From Pedobacter suwonensis (GTDB lineage Bacteria; Bacteroidota; Bacteroidia; Sphingobacteriales; Sphingobacteriaceae): a stretch of DNA of 64,000 nt. Positions 17,496-25,355 of this stretch are shown here, in pieces (position 1 is the stretch's first letter; each line of letters opens with the position of its first letter). The stretch is taken from assembly GCF_900111825.1 (NCBI RefSeq), contig NZ_FOJM01000012.1, positions 153,456 to 217,455 of the forward strand, in the 5' to 3' direction. The notes beneath the pieces are model-generated. The model was given only the letters and a program-made list of their open reading frames with translations, was not told the origin of the DNA and did not search any database. The translations under genes and the position numbers were made by a program.

Positions 17496-18446
17496 ATGAA
17501 ATCACTTTTATTTGCACTATTTTTTTGTTTGGCTGTATCAACTGGTTTTGCCCAATCTTTTAAAAACGAATTTGGTTTTAAAACCGAAAATGATGCTTAT
17601 CTGGCTACTTTAAATGATCGTTATTATACCAACGGCTTATTTATTTATTTCAGAAGAGCACTTAATACCGAAAAGTTATCAGATAAGATCGAAAAGAAGA
17701 CCTACGAAATTTCTGCAGGTCAAAAAATGTATACCCCATATTGGGGTCAGGTACCGAAAAAAGAAGATCAGGACAGACCTTTTGCAGGTTACCTGTATGC
17801 CGGTGGTGCCTATTCGGTTTTCTACAAAAACGAAAGTGTTTTAAAAACCAGTTTAGAATTAGGTACAGTTGGTCCTAACTCACTTGCACAGGATGCACAA
17901 CGTTTTCTCCATAAAACGGTTGGTTTTTACACGCCAGCAGGTTGGGATTACCAGATCAAAAATGAACTGGCCGTAAACCTGGCTGCCAATTACAGTAAAT
18001 TGCTCTTTAGGCCTGAAGACCCAATTGCAGATATCAGTGCCCAGGGTTATGCCAATTTAGGCACCACTTTTTCGGGTTTGGGCACATCAGTACTTTTCAG
18101 AGCCGGCAAAATCAATCAATTGTTCAATAGTGCTTACCATAATGCCGTAATTGGAAATTCGAAAACCAAAAGCCTAAATAATGCTGAATTTTTCTTTTAT
18201 GTAAAACCGCAGCTTAATTTTGTCGCTTACGATGCCACCATCCAGGGTAGTCTTTTCAACAATAATAGCCCGGTAACGTTTGGTGTAAAACCATTCGTTT
18301 TTGAACAACAGTTTGGTGTAAATTACAGTTCAAAAAGATTTACAGCCGATTTTAACGTAATTTTTAAAACAAAAGAAGTTAAAAGTGTAGCGAAAGCACA
18401 GAATTATGGTGGTTTAAGCTTATATTATCGATTTGGGAAGAGTTAG
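17496..18446 (+). CDS. LpxR/DUF2219 family outer-membrane lipid A deacylase
   Basis: Outer-membrane protein of 316 aa with a signal peptide (MKSLLFALFFCLAVSTGFAQ). LpxR removes the 3'-acyloxyacyl chains of lipid A in a calcium-dependent way. The family active-site region is visible: FKTENDAYLATLNDRYYTNG, with Asn-Asp and the later YTNG, then DRPFAGYLYAG, and HKTVGFYTPAGWDYQIKNE with the probable catalytic His. The C-terminus ends in alternating strands (GGLSLYYRFGKS), as in a 12-strand barrel. It stands alone; its start codon directly follows the lon terminator hairpin. Activity on this organism's lipid A is inferred. Confidence 0.82.
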   Translation: MKSLLFALFFCLAVSTGFAQSFKNEFGFKTENDAYLATLNDRYYTNGLFIYFRRALNTEKLSDKIEKKTYEISAGQKMYTPYWGQVPKKEDQDRPFAGYLYAGGAYSVFYKNESVLKTSLELGTVGPNSLAQDAQRFLHKTVGFYTPAGWDYQIKNELAVNLAANYSKLLFRPEDPIADISAQGYANLGTTFSGLGTSVLFRAGKINQLFNSAYHNAVIGNSKTKSLNNAEFFFYVKPQLNFVAYDATIQGSLFNNNSPVTFGVKPFVFEQQFGVNYSSKRFTADFNVIFKTKEVKSVAKAQNYGGLSLYYRFGKS

Positions 18447-18497
18447 GTTAATTGTCTAACTGAAAACTGATATTAGAACCTGATCAATAATAACTTT

Positions 18498-18540
18498 AGA
18501 TACAATAAAGGGACAGTTAAACTGTCCCTTTATTGTATCT
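18498..18540. terminator. Perfect 21 bp inverted repeat, bidirectional terminator
   Basis: Arms 18498-18518 and 18520-18540 are exact reverse complements (core AAAGGGACAGTT / AACTGTCCCTTT). It lies between the convergent LpxR and MACPF genes and ends each transcript in a U-containing stem. Confidence 0.75.
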
Positions 18541-18542
18541 AT

Positions 18543-19577
18543 TTAATTTGTCAGTTTTGCTACCTTATCGGCATAGTACTGATCCAGGTAAGCTTTTACT
18601 TCAGCTTTTTTAGCTGCATCATCAATAAAGTTATATAGTGGGGCCAAACCGTCTTCAGCAGCACCTATAAAAGTTGCTTTATCCTCTGTCGTAGAACCAA
18701 CCCAGTTGGTAAGGTTCACAATAACTCTGTTGTTTATGGTTTCGGGCTTTAATTTGCTAATGTCACCGCCTGTTGAACTATAGTAGATCTGGGCAGAAGT
18801 ATTATCATTTAGATTGCGTAGGATAGGCTCATCCAGGTAGCCCGTAGGCAAGCCAAATGTCCTTTTTAATGTATAACGTAATCCTTCCATCACAATCGCC
18901 CCCCTTCTCTCGTTCTGAGGTGCTTCTGCCTGGTAAATAACGTCAAATTTAGAACCTATTTTTATGTTTGTTAATACATGAGTTCCATATTTACTAACAA
19001 GTTCCTTAGCAGGTAACAAAGTAATATCTTTCTTAAAATCTGCTGTTAAAAATTTATTTACTCCCTGGTCATAATAAAACTTATATAACTTCAAGATTAT
19101 ATAATACGAATAGTGTCCATAAACATATTTTTTATTAGTCGCATCCGTTCCTGGAAATCCCTGATTAATGGTATTTCCAAAGAGTTTTAAGCTCTTGGTT
19201 GCATTATATGAATTAGAAAATTTTGTTGATAAATCAACGGCATTTTCAGCCAAAGTAGTCCTCCACGAAGATTGTGTACCCCTTACAGGAATAACATTAT
19301 ACGATCCGTCAGCAGCATAAGCAGAAATATCGACTACATTGCCTCTTACAGAAGCCAGATCATTAAACTTATCTGTAACATCATATCCAAACCCTAAAAA
19401 GTTGAAGGTTGCAGATGGTGAATGTAAAGGCTGAGTATCTTGGGTTGCTCCCTTAACCGTATAGGCAATATCAGGTGATAATTTTTCTTCAGGAACAGAA
19501 TTTGGAGTTTCTTCTGGATTTTTCTTGCAGGCAGCAAGTGTAGCCATAAAGGCCAGCGCTAAAATAGTTCTTTTCAT
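18543..19577 (-). CDS. MAC/perforin (MACPF) domain lipoprotein
   Basis: Protein of 344 aa with a lipoprotein signal (lipobox LAAC, Cys17, followed by KKNPEE). The MACPF signature is seen as SKYGTHVLTNIKIGSKFD, close to the consensus YGTH...GG but with GS at the glycine pair. Upstream, FLGFGYDVTDKF and the long central helices and strands also fit. In Bacteroidota, MACPF proteins include surface lipoproteins and secreted antimicrobial toxins that kill related strains; which applies here is not known. No immunity or receptor gene is adjacent. It is convergent with the LpxR gene and shares a terminator. Base use looks like the neighbours. Confidence 0.82.
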   Translation of the reverse strand: MKRTILALAFMATLAACKKNPEETPNSVPEEKLSPDIAYTVKGATQDTQPLHSPSATFNFLGFGYDVTDKFNDLASVRGNVVDISAYAADGSYNVIPVRGTQSSWRTTLAENAVDLSTKFSNSYNATKSLKLFGNTINQGFPGTDATNKKYVYGHYSYYIILKLYKFYYDQGVNKFLTADFKKDITLLPAKELVSKYGTHVLTNIKIGSKFDVIYQAEAPQNERRGAIVMEGLRYTLKRTFGLPTGYLDEPILRNLNDNTSAQIYYSSTGGDISKLKPETINNRVIVNLTNWVGSTTEDKATFIGAAEDGLAPLYNFIDDAAKKAEVKAYLDQYYADKVAKLTN

Positions 19578-19705
19578 TTGGTTTAATTATTTGTGTGAGT
19601 GCACACCAGTGTCAATTTTGGTGCCACTTATACAACAAATTTTAATGTTTAATGTGTAAAATCAAATAACAACTAAAAAGATAGTGATAGTGCGGCCATA
19701 AATCA

Positions 19706-20113
19706 TTACAAATCAACCACTTTCCTGTTTCTCTTTTTCTCCGCTGTTGAGGCTTTATTTTTTAACCTTTTTTCGATAACACCTTTTGGGATTTTGGTTG
19801 GTTTTCTTTTTTTTTGAACCATCAATGCTTTTTTAAGCAGATCGATCAGCTTGATGATGTTTTTTTCTTTATTGAGCAACTGGCTCCTATCCTCTTGCGA
19901 AACAACATGCAGCAGACCTTCACTATCCATGCGGTTCTGCAGCTTAATTTTAAGCTGTGCTTTTTCCTCATCAGAAAAATATGCAAATGTTTCTACATTA
20001 AAAACCAGTTCTACCTTACTCGAAACCTTGTTTACGTTCTGTCCGCCTTTACCCCCGCTACGCGATGTTTTAAAAATGGCTGATCGTAAAATTTCTTCTC
20101 TGTTAGGTAACAT
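19706..20113 (-). CDS. arfB: Alternative ribosome-rescue peptidyl-tRNA hydrolase ArfB
   Basis: Release-factor-like protein of 135 aa that rescues ribosomes stalled on non-stop mRNA by hydrolysing peptidyl-tRNA. The catalytic GGQ is present in SRSGGKGGQNVNKVSSKVEL, and the C-terminus is the expected basic tail that enters the empty mRNA channel (KKRKPTKIPKGVIEKRLKNK...). The frame opens with a TTG at 20128, but that TTG overlaps the -7 promoter element; the ATG at 20113 (MLPNREEIL) is the start. Only four bases separate the -7 element from this ATG, so the mRNA may be leaderless. It is divergent from cmk. Confidence 0.9.
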   Translation of the reverse strand: MLPNREEILRSAIFKTSRSGGKGGQNVNKVSSKVELVFNVETFAYFSDEEKAQLKIKLQNRMDSEGLLHVVSQEDRSQLLNKEKNIIKLIDLLKKALMVQKKRKPTKIPKGVIEKRLKNKASTAEKKRNRKVVDL

Positions 20114-20117
20114 CAGG

Positions 20118-20125
20118 CAAAAATA
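20118..20125 (-). promoter_or_regulatory. arfB -7 promoter element
   Basis: TATTTTTG on the minus strand, an exact consensus match, four bases before the ATG at 20113. Confidence 0.55.
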
Positions 20126-20172
20126 CAAAGAATATCGATCTAAAAAAAGTTAGCAAACCCATCGGCTTTTTT

Positions 20173-20180
20173 TACCTTTG
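20173..20180 (+). promoter_or_regulatory. cmk -7 promoter element
   Basis: TACCTTTG, an exact consensus match, seven bases before the ATG at 20188. It implies a leaderless or near-leaderless cmk mRNA. Confidence 0.6.
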
Positions 20181-20187
20181 TAGCAGA

Positions 20188-20868
20188 ATGAAGAAAAACT
20201 TGGTTATAGCTATTGACGGCTATTCATCTTGCGGAAAAAGTACATTAGCGAAAGCACTGGCTAAAAAATTAGGTTTCATTTATGTAGACAGCGGGGCCAT
20301 GTACCGTGCGGTTACCCTATATTTTTTACGCAACAGCATAGATGTGAGCAATGATACCCAGGTTGAAGATGCCTTGCAACACATCGAACTCAATTTCCAT
20401 TCGCGCGATTATGAATCGCACATCACCCTTAACGGTGAAGAAGTTTCAGACGAGATCCGTTTGATGCCGGTTTCAGAAAATGTAAGTGAGGTTTCTGCGC
20501 ATAAAATTGTCCGCCATGAAATGGTGAAACAACAACAGCGTATGGGGAAATCTAAAAACATTGTAATGGATGGCCGCGACATCGGCACCACCGTTTTTCC
20601 AAATGCCCCTGTAAAATTCTTTATGACCGCCGACCCGAAAATCAGGGCCGAACGCAGGTTTAAAGAACTGGAGAGCAAAGGCAACAACGAAACGACTTTA
20701 GAAGAAGTTTTTGAAAACCTTGCCCACAGGGATTATGCCGATACTACCCGAAAAGAAAGTCCGTTGGTTAGGGCCGATGATGCCATTATTTTAGATAATA
20801 CCGATCTTACACAGCAGGAACAATTGGATTTTGCGCTGGAGAGAGTAAATCCTTTTTTGGTACATTAG
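20188..20868 (+). CDS. cmk: Cytidylate kinase
   Basis: Enzyme of 226 aa that phosphorylates CMP and dCMP with ATP. The P-loop GYSSCGKST is at residues 9-17, followed by the CMP-binding YVDSGAMYRAVTLYFL, the segment VMDGRDIGTTVFPNAPVKFF and the lid region RAERRFKEL. Length is typical. It has its own promoter next to the start and no coding neighbour in the same direction for about 250 bases. Confidence 0.96.
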   Translation: MKKNLVIAIDGYSSCGKSTLAKALAKKLGFIYVDSGAMYRAVTLYFLRNSIDVSNDTQVEDALQHIELNFHSRDYESHITLNGEEVSDEIRLMPVSENVSEVSAHKIVRHEMVKQQQRMGKSKNIVMDGRDIGTTVFPNAPVKFFMTADPKIRAERRFKELESKGNNETTLEEVFENLAHRDYADTTRKESPLVRADDAIILDNTDLTQQEQLDFALERVNPFLVH

Positions 20869-21060
20869 TTCATTGGTATATTAGTTTATTGGTCATTGGT
20901 TAATTAGTTATTGGTTAATTAGTCATTGGTACGGTGGTCATTGGTTAATTAGTCATTACGATCAACATATTCTGACAGATGTTTATCATCTCGACTGTTG
21001 CGAAGCTTAATGAAGAGGTCTATATAGATGTTCAATCCAGGCTATCGATTATGAACTATC
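20869..21060. repeat. Short tandem repeats (CATTGGTTAATTAGT) and a degenerate palindromic element
   Basis: From about 20870 to 20956 the unit CATTGGTTAATTAGT or close variants recurs five or six times. A stretch with ATCTCGACTGTTGCGAAGC follows near 20988, a decayed relative of the element at 24806. No coding potential is seen. Confidence 0.6.
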
Positions 21061-21123
21061 CGGCTATTGAACATTGACTTCAGGAAAAAATTTATATTTT
21101 TAGCACCAAAACCAAATGTTGCT

Positions 21124-21954
21124 ATGAAATTAAAATCAATTTACCTTACTGCATTATTTCTATCCTTCTTTATTTTAAATGCAAATGCCCAAAAAGGCTG
21201 GATCAACCTTTTCAACGGAAAAGATTTAAAAGACTGGAACATTAAAATTGCCAAACACGACTACAATGAAAATTATGCGAATACTTTCCGTGTAGAGAAC
21301 GGTGTAATGAAAGTAAGTTATGATGGCTACAATGAGTTTGACCAGCAATACGGACACATTTTCTATAAAAAGCCTTTTTCAGCCTATCTTTTAAAAGTAA
21401 CCTATCGTTTTGTAGGCGAGCAGGCTAAAGGTGGCGAAGGTTGGGCTACCCGTAACAGCGGCGCTATGTTGCATTGCCAGGACCCGGCTACCATGTTAAA
21501 AGACCAGGATTTCCCGATCTCTATCGAAGGACAGATTTTGGGTGGAGATGGTGAACATGAACGCCACACCAGCAATGTTTGTACTCCCGGAACCCTGATT
21601 AATTATAATGGTAAATTGTTTACACCACACTGTTTGGATTCTAAATCCAAAACTTATGCTGGCGACCAATGGGTGACCGCAGAATTTTTAGTTTTAGGCG
21701 ATTCTGTGATCAAGCACATTATTGATGGCGAAGTGGTTTTAGAATATACCAAACCTCAAATTGGCGGTGGTAATGTTTCAAATTTCGACCCAAAAGTTAA
21801 AACAGATGGTAAAGCCTTAACATCAGGTTATATTTCATTACAGAGCGAAAGCCACCCGATAGAATTCAAAACAGTACAGCTTTACAATTTGGAGGCTTAT
21901 ATGAAAGATAAAGCAAAACTGGATAAAGTATTGGCAAAAATTTTAAAAGAGTAA
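21124..21954 (+). CDS. DUF1080 (3-keto-disaccharide hydrolase) family secreted protein
   Basis: Concanavalin-like jelly-roll protein of 276 aa with a signal peptide (MKLKSIYLTALFLSFFILNA, then NAQ). The family start WINLFNGKDLKDW is present, followed by FRVENGVMKVSYDGYNEF, NSGAMLHCQDP, DFPISIEGQILGG and a C-terminal SGYISLQSESHPIEFKTV typical of DUF1080. Members act on 3-keto-glycosides or bind sugars; the substrate is unknown. The open frame extends upstream to a TTG at 21067, but the ATG at 21124 places the signal peptide at the N-terminus. Confidence 0.85.
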   Translation: MKLKSIYLTALFLSFFILNANAQKGWINLFNGKDLKDWNIKIAKHDYNENYANTFRVENGVMKVSYDGYNEFDQQYGHIFYKKPFSAYLLKVTYRFVGEQAKGGEGWATRNSGAMLHCQDPATMLKDQDFPISIEGQILGGDGEHERHTSNVCTPGTLINYNGKLFTPHCLDSKSKTYAGDQWVTAEFLVLGDSVIKHIIDGEVVLEYTKPQIGGGNVSNFDPKVKTDGKALTSGYISLQSESHPIEFKTVQLYNLEAYMKDKAKLDKVLAKILKE

Positions 21955-22002
21955 ACCATACCGCCAACTGTTTGTTAAATGATGAGGCCATAAATTTATA
22001 CG

Positions 22003-23499
22003 ATGCTCAATAAACATTTAATAAAACCTCTCGCCCTCTTCATTTTCCTTTTTTTAGGCAATTTTGTTTTTGCGCAAACGGCCTATCAGGTAAGAGATAT
22101 ACCCGATCCGAAAAAAAATGGAGGTGGCTATGTTAGCGACCCCGATAACATTTTGGGTGCCGGAGCAGTAGCACAGCTCAACAATACCATTGCCGATTTT
22201 GAGCGTGAAACTAATGTGCAGGTGGCGGTTGTGGTGGTTAATGATTTTGACCATGATCAGGAAGATTTCGACTTTGCATACGAATTGTTCAATACCTGGG
22301 GAATCGGCTCAAAAACCAGCAACAATGGTTTATTGTTATTTATTTCGAAAACGCGGCGAAAGTACAGGTTTATTACGGGCACAGGCGTTGAAGGTGTTCT
22401 GCCTGATGTAAAGCTCAAACATATTGCCGAACAGCAACTTTTACCTGCTTTTAGGGAAAATGATTTCGCCACAGGAATTACCAATACCATCAATGCCATT
22501 GGAGCAATCATTTTAAATCCTGAAAACAAATCAGAGCTCAATCAATTGTTCACCCCCAAAAAAAGCAACAGTGATTTTGAAAACTTCTTACTACCTACCG
22601 GGATCATCCTGCTGCTTTTTTGGGGTGCATTTAAAATTGTAAACCGGCAGGCAAAAAAGGTATTAAAAGATAAACCTCAATCAGATGGGAAGCAATATGA
22701 AAAGATAGGAAAAGGCTGCGCGGTGGCTATGATGGTTATTTTTGTAGCTGTTTTTATATTCATCTTTTTTAATGGCTTCAGCTTAGTTGAAAAAATAAGA
22801 CCAGAAAATATTCCGGTTATTTTGTATGTTATTTTGGCGCTTGTACTTTTAGGCAGGTACCTTTTCCACATTTCAGCGTTACGGAGTATCCATAATGACG
22901 ATAAAAACTTTTTTAATTCGGTAAGTAGCTTCCATAAAAAAAACTTTTGGTTGATCATCTTTTCTCCCTTTATTTTAATCAGTATCCTGCTTTATTTATT
23001 TAAAAGGGTAAAGAATATTAATCGGTTTAAAGCTGTACTGGATAGTAAGGGACGGGAAATGGTGCGTTTGGACAGGGATATTAATATTGAAGGTAAGCCT
23101 TTTTTAACAAAAGGCCAGCGTCAGGAGGAAATAGTAAAAGCCTATGATTATGATATATGGGAAAGTGTTGATCATCAGGAACATCTTATCAAGCCATGGC
23201 CTGCAGAAGCTTATAATAATTATACTGAATGTCCTGATTGTTATTTCCGTACCTACGAGCTCAACAAACAGGTAACCACTAAAAAGGCTACTTACAGCCA
23301 TGAGGGACAAGCCAAAATCATAAACGAGTGCAGCTTCTGTAAAAAAACAGAGTTTATTAAATGGATTACCTTAGCGATGCTGATTGAATCGGGTTCGTCG
23401 TCCGGTTCGTCTTCATCTGGCAGCAGTTCATCATCTTCCTCTGGCAGTAGCTGGGGCGGTGGCAGTAGCAGCGGTGGTGGCACTGGTGGAAGCTGGTAA
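22003..23499 (+). CDS. TPM domain membrane protein with Ser/Gly-rich tail
   Basis: Protein of 498 aa. A signal peptide (MLNKHLIKPLALFIFLFLGNFVFAQ) precedes an exported TPM domain (VSDPDNILGAGAVAQLNNTI, WGIGSKTSNNGLLLFIS, GTGVEGVLPD), then at least four hydrophobic segments from about 195 to 330. A cytosolic or periplasmic part follows with two CxxC pairs (ECPDCYF, ECSFCKKTE), which look like a zinc ribbon. The tail is almost entirely Ser and Gly ending in GGSW. TPM proteins are linked to photosystem repair in plants and are of unclear role in bacteria. It is 48 bases after the DUF1080 gene, so co-transcription is possible. Confidence 0.8.
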   Translation: MLNKHLIKPLALFIFLFLGNFVFAQTAYQVRDIPDPKKNGGGYVSDPDNILGAGAVAQLNNTIADFERETNVQVAVVVVNDFDHDQEDFDFAYELFNTWGIGSKTSNNGLLLFISKTRRKYRFITGTGVEGVLPDVKLKHIAEQQLLPAFRENDFATGITNTINAIGAIILNPENKSELNQLFTPKKSNSDFENFLLPTGIILLLFWGAFKIVNRQAKKVLKDKPQSDGKQYEKIGKGCAVAMMVIFVAVFIFIFFNGFSLVEKIRPENIPVILYVILALVLLGRYLFHISALRSIHNDDKNFFNSVSSFHKKNFWLIIFSPFILISILLYLFKRVKNINRFKAVLDSKGREMVRLDRDINIEGKPFLTKGQRQEEIVKAYDYDIWESVDHQEHLIKPWPAEAYNNYTECPDCYFRTYELNKQVTTKKATYSHEGQAKIINECSFCKKTEFIKWITLAMLIESGSSSGSSSSGSSSSSSSGSSWGGGSSSGGGTGGSW

Positions 23500-23687
23500 T
23501 TTAGCTTATGTGATTGCCAAGAAAACATCAGACTGCATAAAAGAAGCTTTCTGAAGAAAGATAATTCCTTTTTTCAAACTTATCCCTAGCTATTAAAAGT
23601 ATTTTCTAATTTTGAAACACTTAGCACGGTGTTTGCTTATAGCGTGTTTGCGATTACTTATTAAACTGTTCGCAGAAACTTATACTT

Positions 23688-24665
23688 ATGACTAGAATTT
23701 TCTTCCTCCTCATTGCTCTTTCTTTTTTTGCTAATCGTTTAAGCGCACAAGATTTGTATCGTGTAAAGGCCGATCAATTGCGTGTTAGGGAAAGCAGCAA
23801 TCCTAAAAGTAAGATTATTGGAAATATAGCTCAGAATGAAAAAGTTACGGTTTTAGATGCCAGTGATGCCAAATTTTACAAAGTAAAGTTTAAAAACCGC
23901 GAAGGTTGGGTGAGCAAAGATTTCGTTGAAAAAATTGCCCCTGCTGCTAAACCTACAACACCACAAGCAACTGCTGCGCAGCCTGATGCCGCTCCGCAAA
24001 CAACAAGTGCCGACATGTATCGTGTAACTGTTGACGATTTGAGGGTTAGGCAACAAGCTGATCCGAAAAGTAAAATTGTTGGTTACCTGCCTAAAAATGA
24101 AAATGTTGCCGTAATCGATTCTTCTAACACCAGTTTTTATAAAATTAAAGTAACCAATGGTGAAGGATGGGTTAGCAAAGAATTTTTGATCAGGATTTCG
24201 CCTGTAAAGGCAAAAGTTGAAAAAACAGGCATCACGGCATCTGTACCTCTGGAAAAAAAGGATTATACGAACATTATCTTTTTTGCTGTGGTTGCCTTAA
24301 TACTGATTACCATATTATACTTTTCGGTTAAATATGCCAGTGGCAATAAGTTTCTGATCGGTTTTTCGGTAATTGTAATTTTGGTAATCGGGTATTTCTG
24401 TTATATCACTTTTATACAGGCAAAAGTGGTAACAGGTACCTTTGCCAGCAATGAAGATATACAGTATAAAACTTTCAATTTTAAGTCAAAAGATTCAGTA
24501 ACCGTTACCGATGCCTATACCGATTCTGTGTTTACCTCAAAATATGTAATTGATGGCGATATGATTAAATTATACGATCAGCAGAACACCATTATGCTTT
24601 TAATCAGGGATGAAAAAACATTAATTGGAGAAGGTTTTACCAGGGGAACTTTTACGAAAAGATAG
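23688..24665 (+). CDS. Secreted/membrane protein with two SH3b domains
   Basis: Protein of 325 aa: signal peptide (MTRIFFLLIALSFFANRLSA), two bacterial SH3 repeats at about 22-82 and 108-170 (YRVKADQLRVRESSNPKSK and YRVTVDDLRVRQQADPKSK, each ending EGWVSK), a linker, two transmembrane segments near 200-245, and a small C-terminal beta-rich domain. SH3b domains often bind cell-wall peptides. The order places the SH3 pair in the periplasm. Partners are unknown. Confidence 0.75.
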   Translation: MTRIFFLLIALSFFANRLSAQDLYRVKADQLRVRESSNPKSKIIGNIAQNEKVTVLDASDAKFYKVKFKNREGWVSKDFVEKIAPAAKPTTPQATAAQPDAAPQTTSADMYRVTVDDLRVRQQADPKSKIVGYLPKNENVAVIDSSNTSFYKIKVTNGEGWVSKEFLIRISPVKAKVEKTGITASVPLEKKDYTNIIFFAVVALILITILYFSVKYASGNKFLIGFSVIVILVIGYFCYITFIQAKVVTGTFASNEDIQYKTFNFKSKDSVTVTDAYTDSVFTSKYVIDGDMIKLYDQQNTIMLLIRDEKTLIGEGFTRGTFTKR

Positions 24666-25310
24666 CAGCAAATCGTCATTCTGAAGTTGTTTTACAAGTA
24701 GAAATAATATTTTCAATGGCCTTGTAGCTACTTCGTGGTTAGAATCTTTTGGAAGGGTAAGCGATCGTCCTTCGAAAGGCTATCAATGAAAGATTTAAAA
24801 AATCTCCGTCATTTCGACTGTAGCGCAGCGAAATGGAGAAATCTTTGAACTAGAATTGCAATAAATCTTTAAACTATGTTAAAAGATTTCTCCACTGCGG
24901 TCGAAATGACGAGACTTCGATTCCATTAAAATTCTTTATCAATCTGTCTATTCATTATTGATTTTTGAACAATAATTATCACTCAGAATGACATTTTTTT
25001 TTATTTTTTACTTTAGTAAGCTTTCCGTGGAAATGTTTGGTAGATATTTGTGCACAGTCCCTTGTTTATAAACCCGATAAAGCGGAATAGCCCGGAGCGC
25101 AGCGAGGACTATAAGCGATAGCGGGACTGCTGCCCCCGATAAAATACGGTACGCTCATTTTCAAATCATTATAAAAAATCAATCTATAAAGTTATAGGCC
25201 TCTTCGCCCAGATCCTGAAATAAATTCAGGATGACGGACCGATATATTATAATCAGCTAAAAATCAGCAAGATTTATTAAAAAAATCTTTTCTATTAATT
25301 AAAATATTTT
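24666..25310. repeat. Repeat-rich 690-base gap upstream of rpsA
   Basis: No gene is seen. The stretch holds an imperfect palindrome at 24806-24912 (CGTCATTTCGACTGTAGC ... GTCGAAATGACGAG), outer CGTCATTCTGAAG (24674) and CTCAGAATGACA (24982) which are roughly complementary, a GC-richer element at 25067-25140 (GGAGCGCAGCGAGGACTATA, then GCGATAGCGGGACTGCTG), and a CCTGAAATAAATTCAGGATGACG half at 25211-25235. The same families recur elsewhere in the window. Confidence 0.65.
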
Positions 25311-25318
25311 TACCTTTG
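25311..25318 (+). promoter_or_regulatory. rpsA -7 promoter element
   Basis: TACCTTTG with a TTTT 19-20 bases upstream. The predicted leader of about 31 bases begins with a 6-pair hairpin (TCCCTA AA TAGGGA, 25322-25335) and then carries a clear Shine-Dalgarno AAGGAG at 25339-25344, unusual among the genes here. Confidence 0.65.
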
Positions 25319-25355
25319 CAATCCCTAAATAGGGAAAAAAGGAGACAATTAATTA

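Noticed and set aside
24666..25355. RNA gene (tRNA or small RNA) in the longest gap
   Set aside because: No cloverleaf or TTCGAA-type T-loop is visible; the hairpins belong to dispersed repeat families that recur elsewhere in the window.
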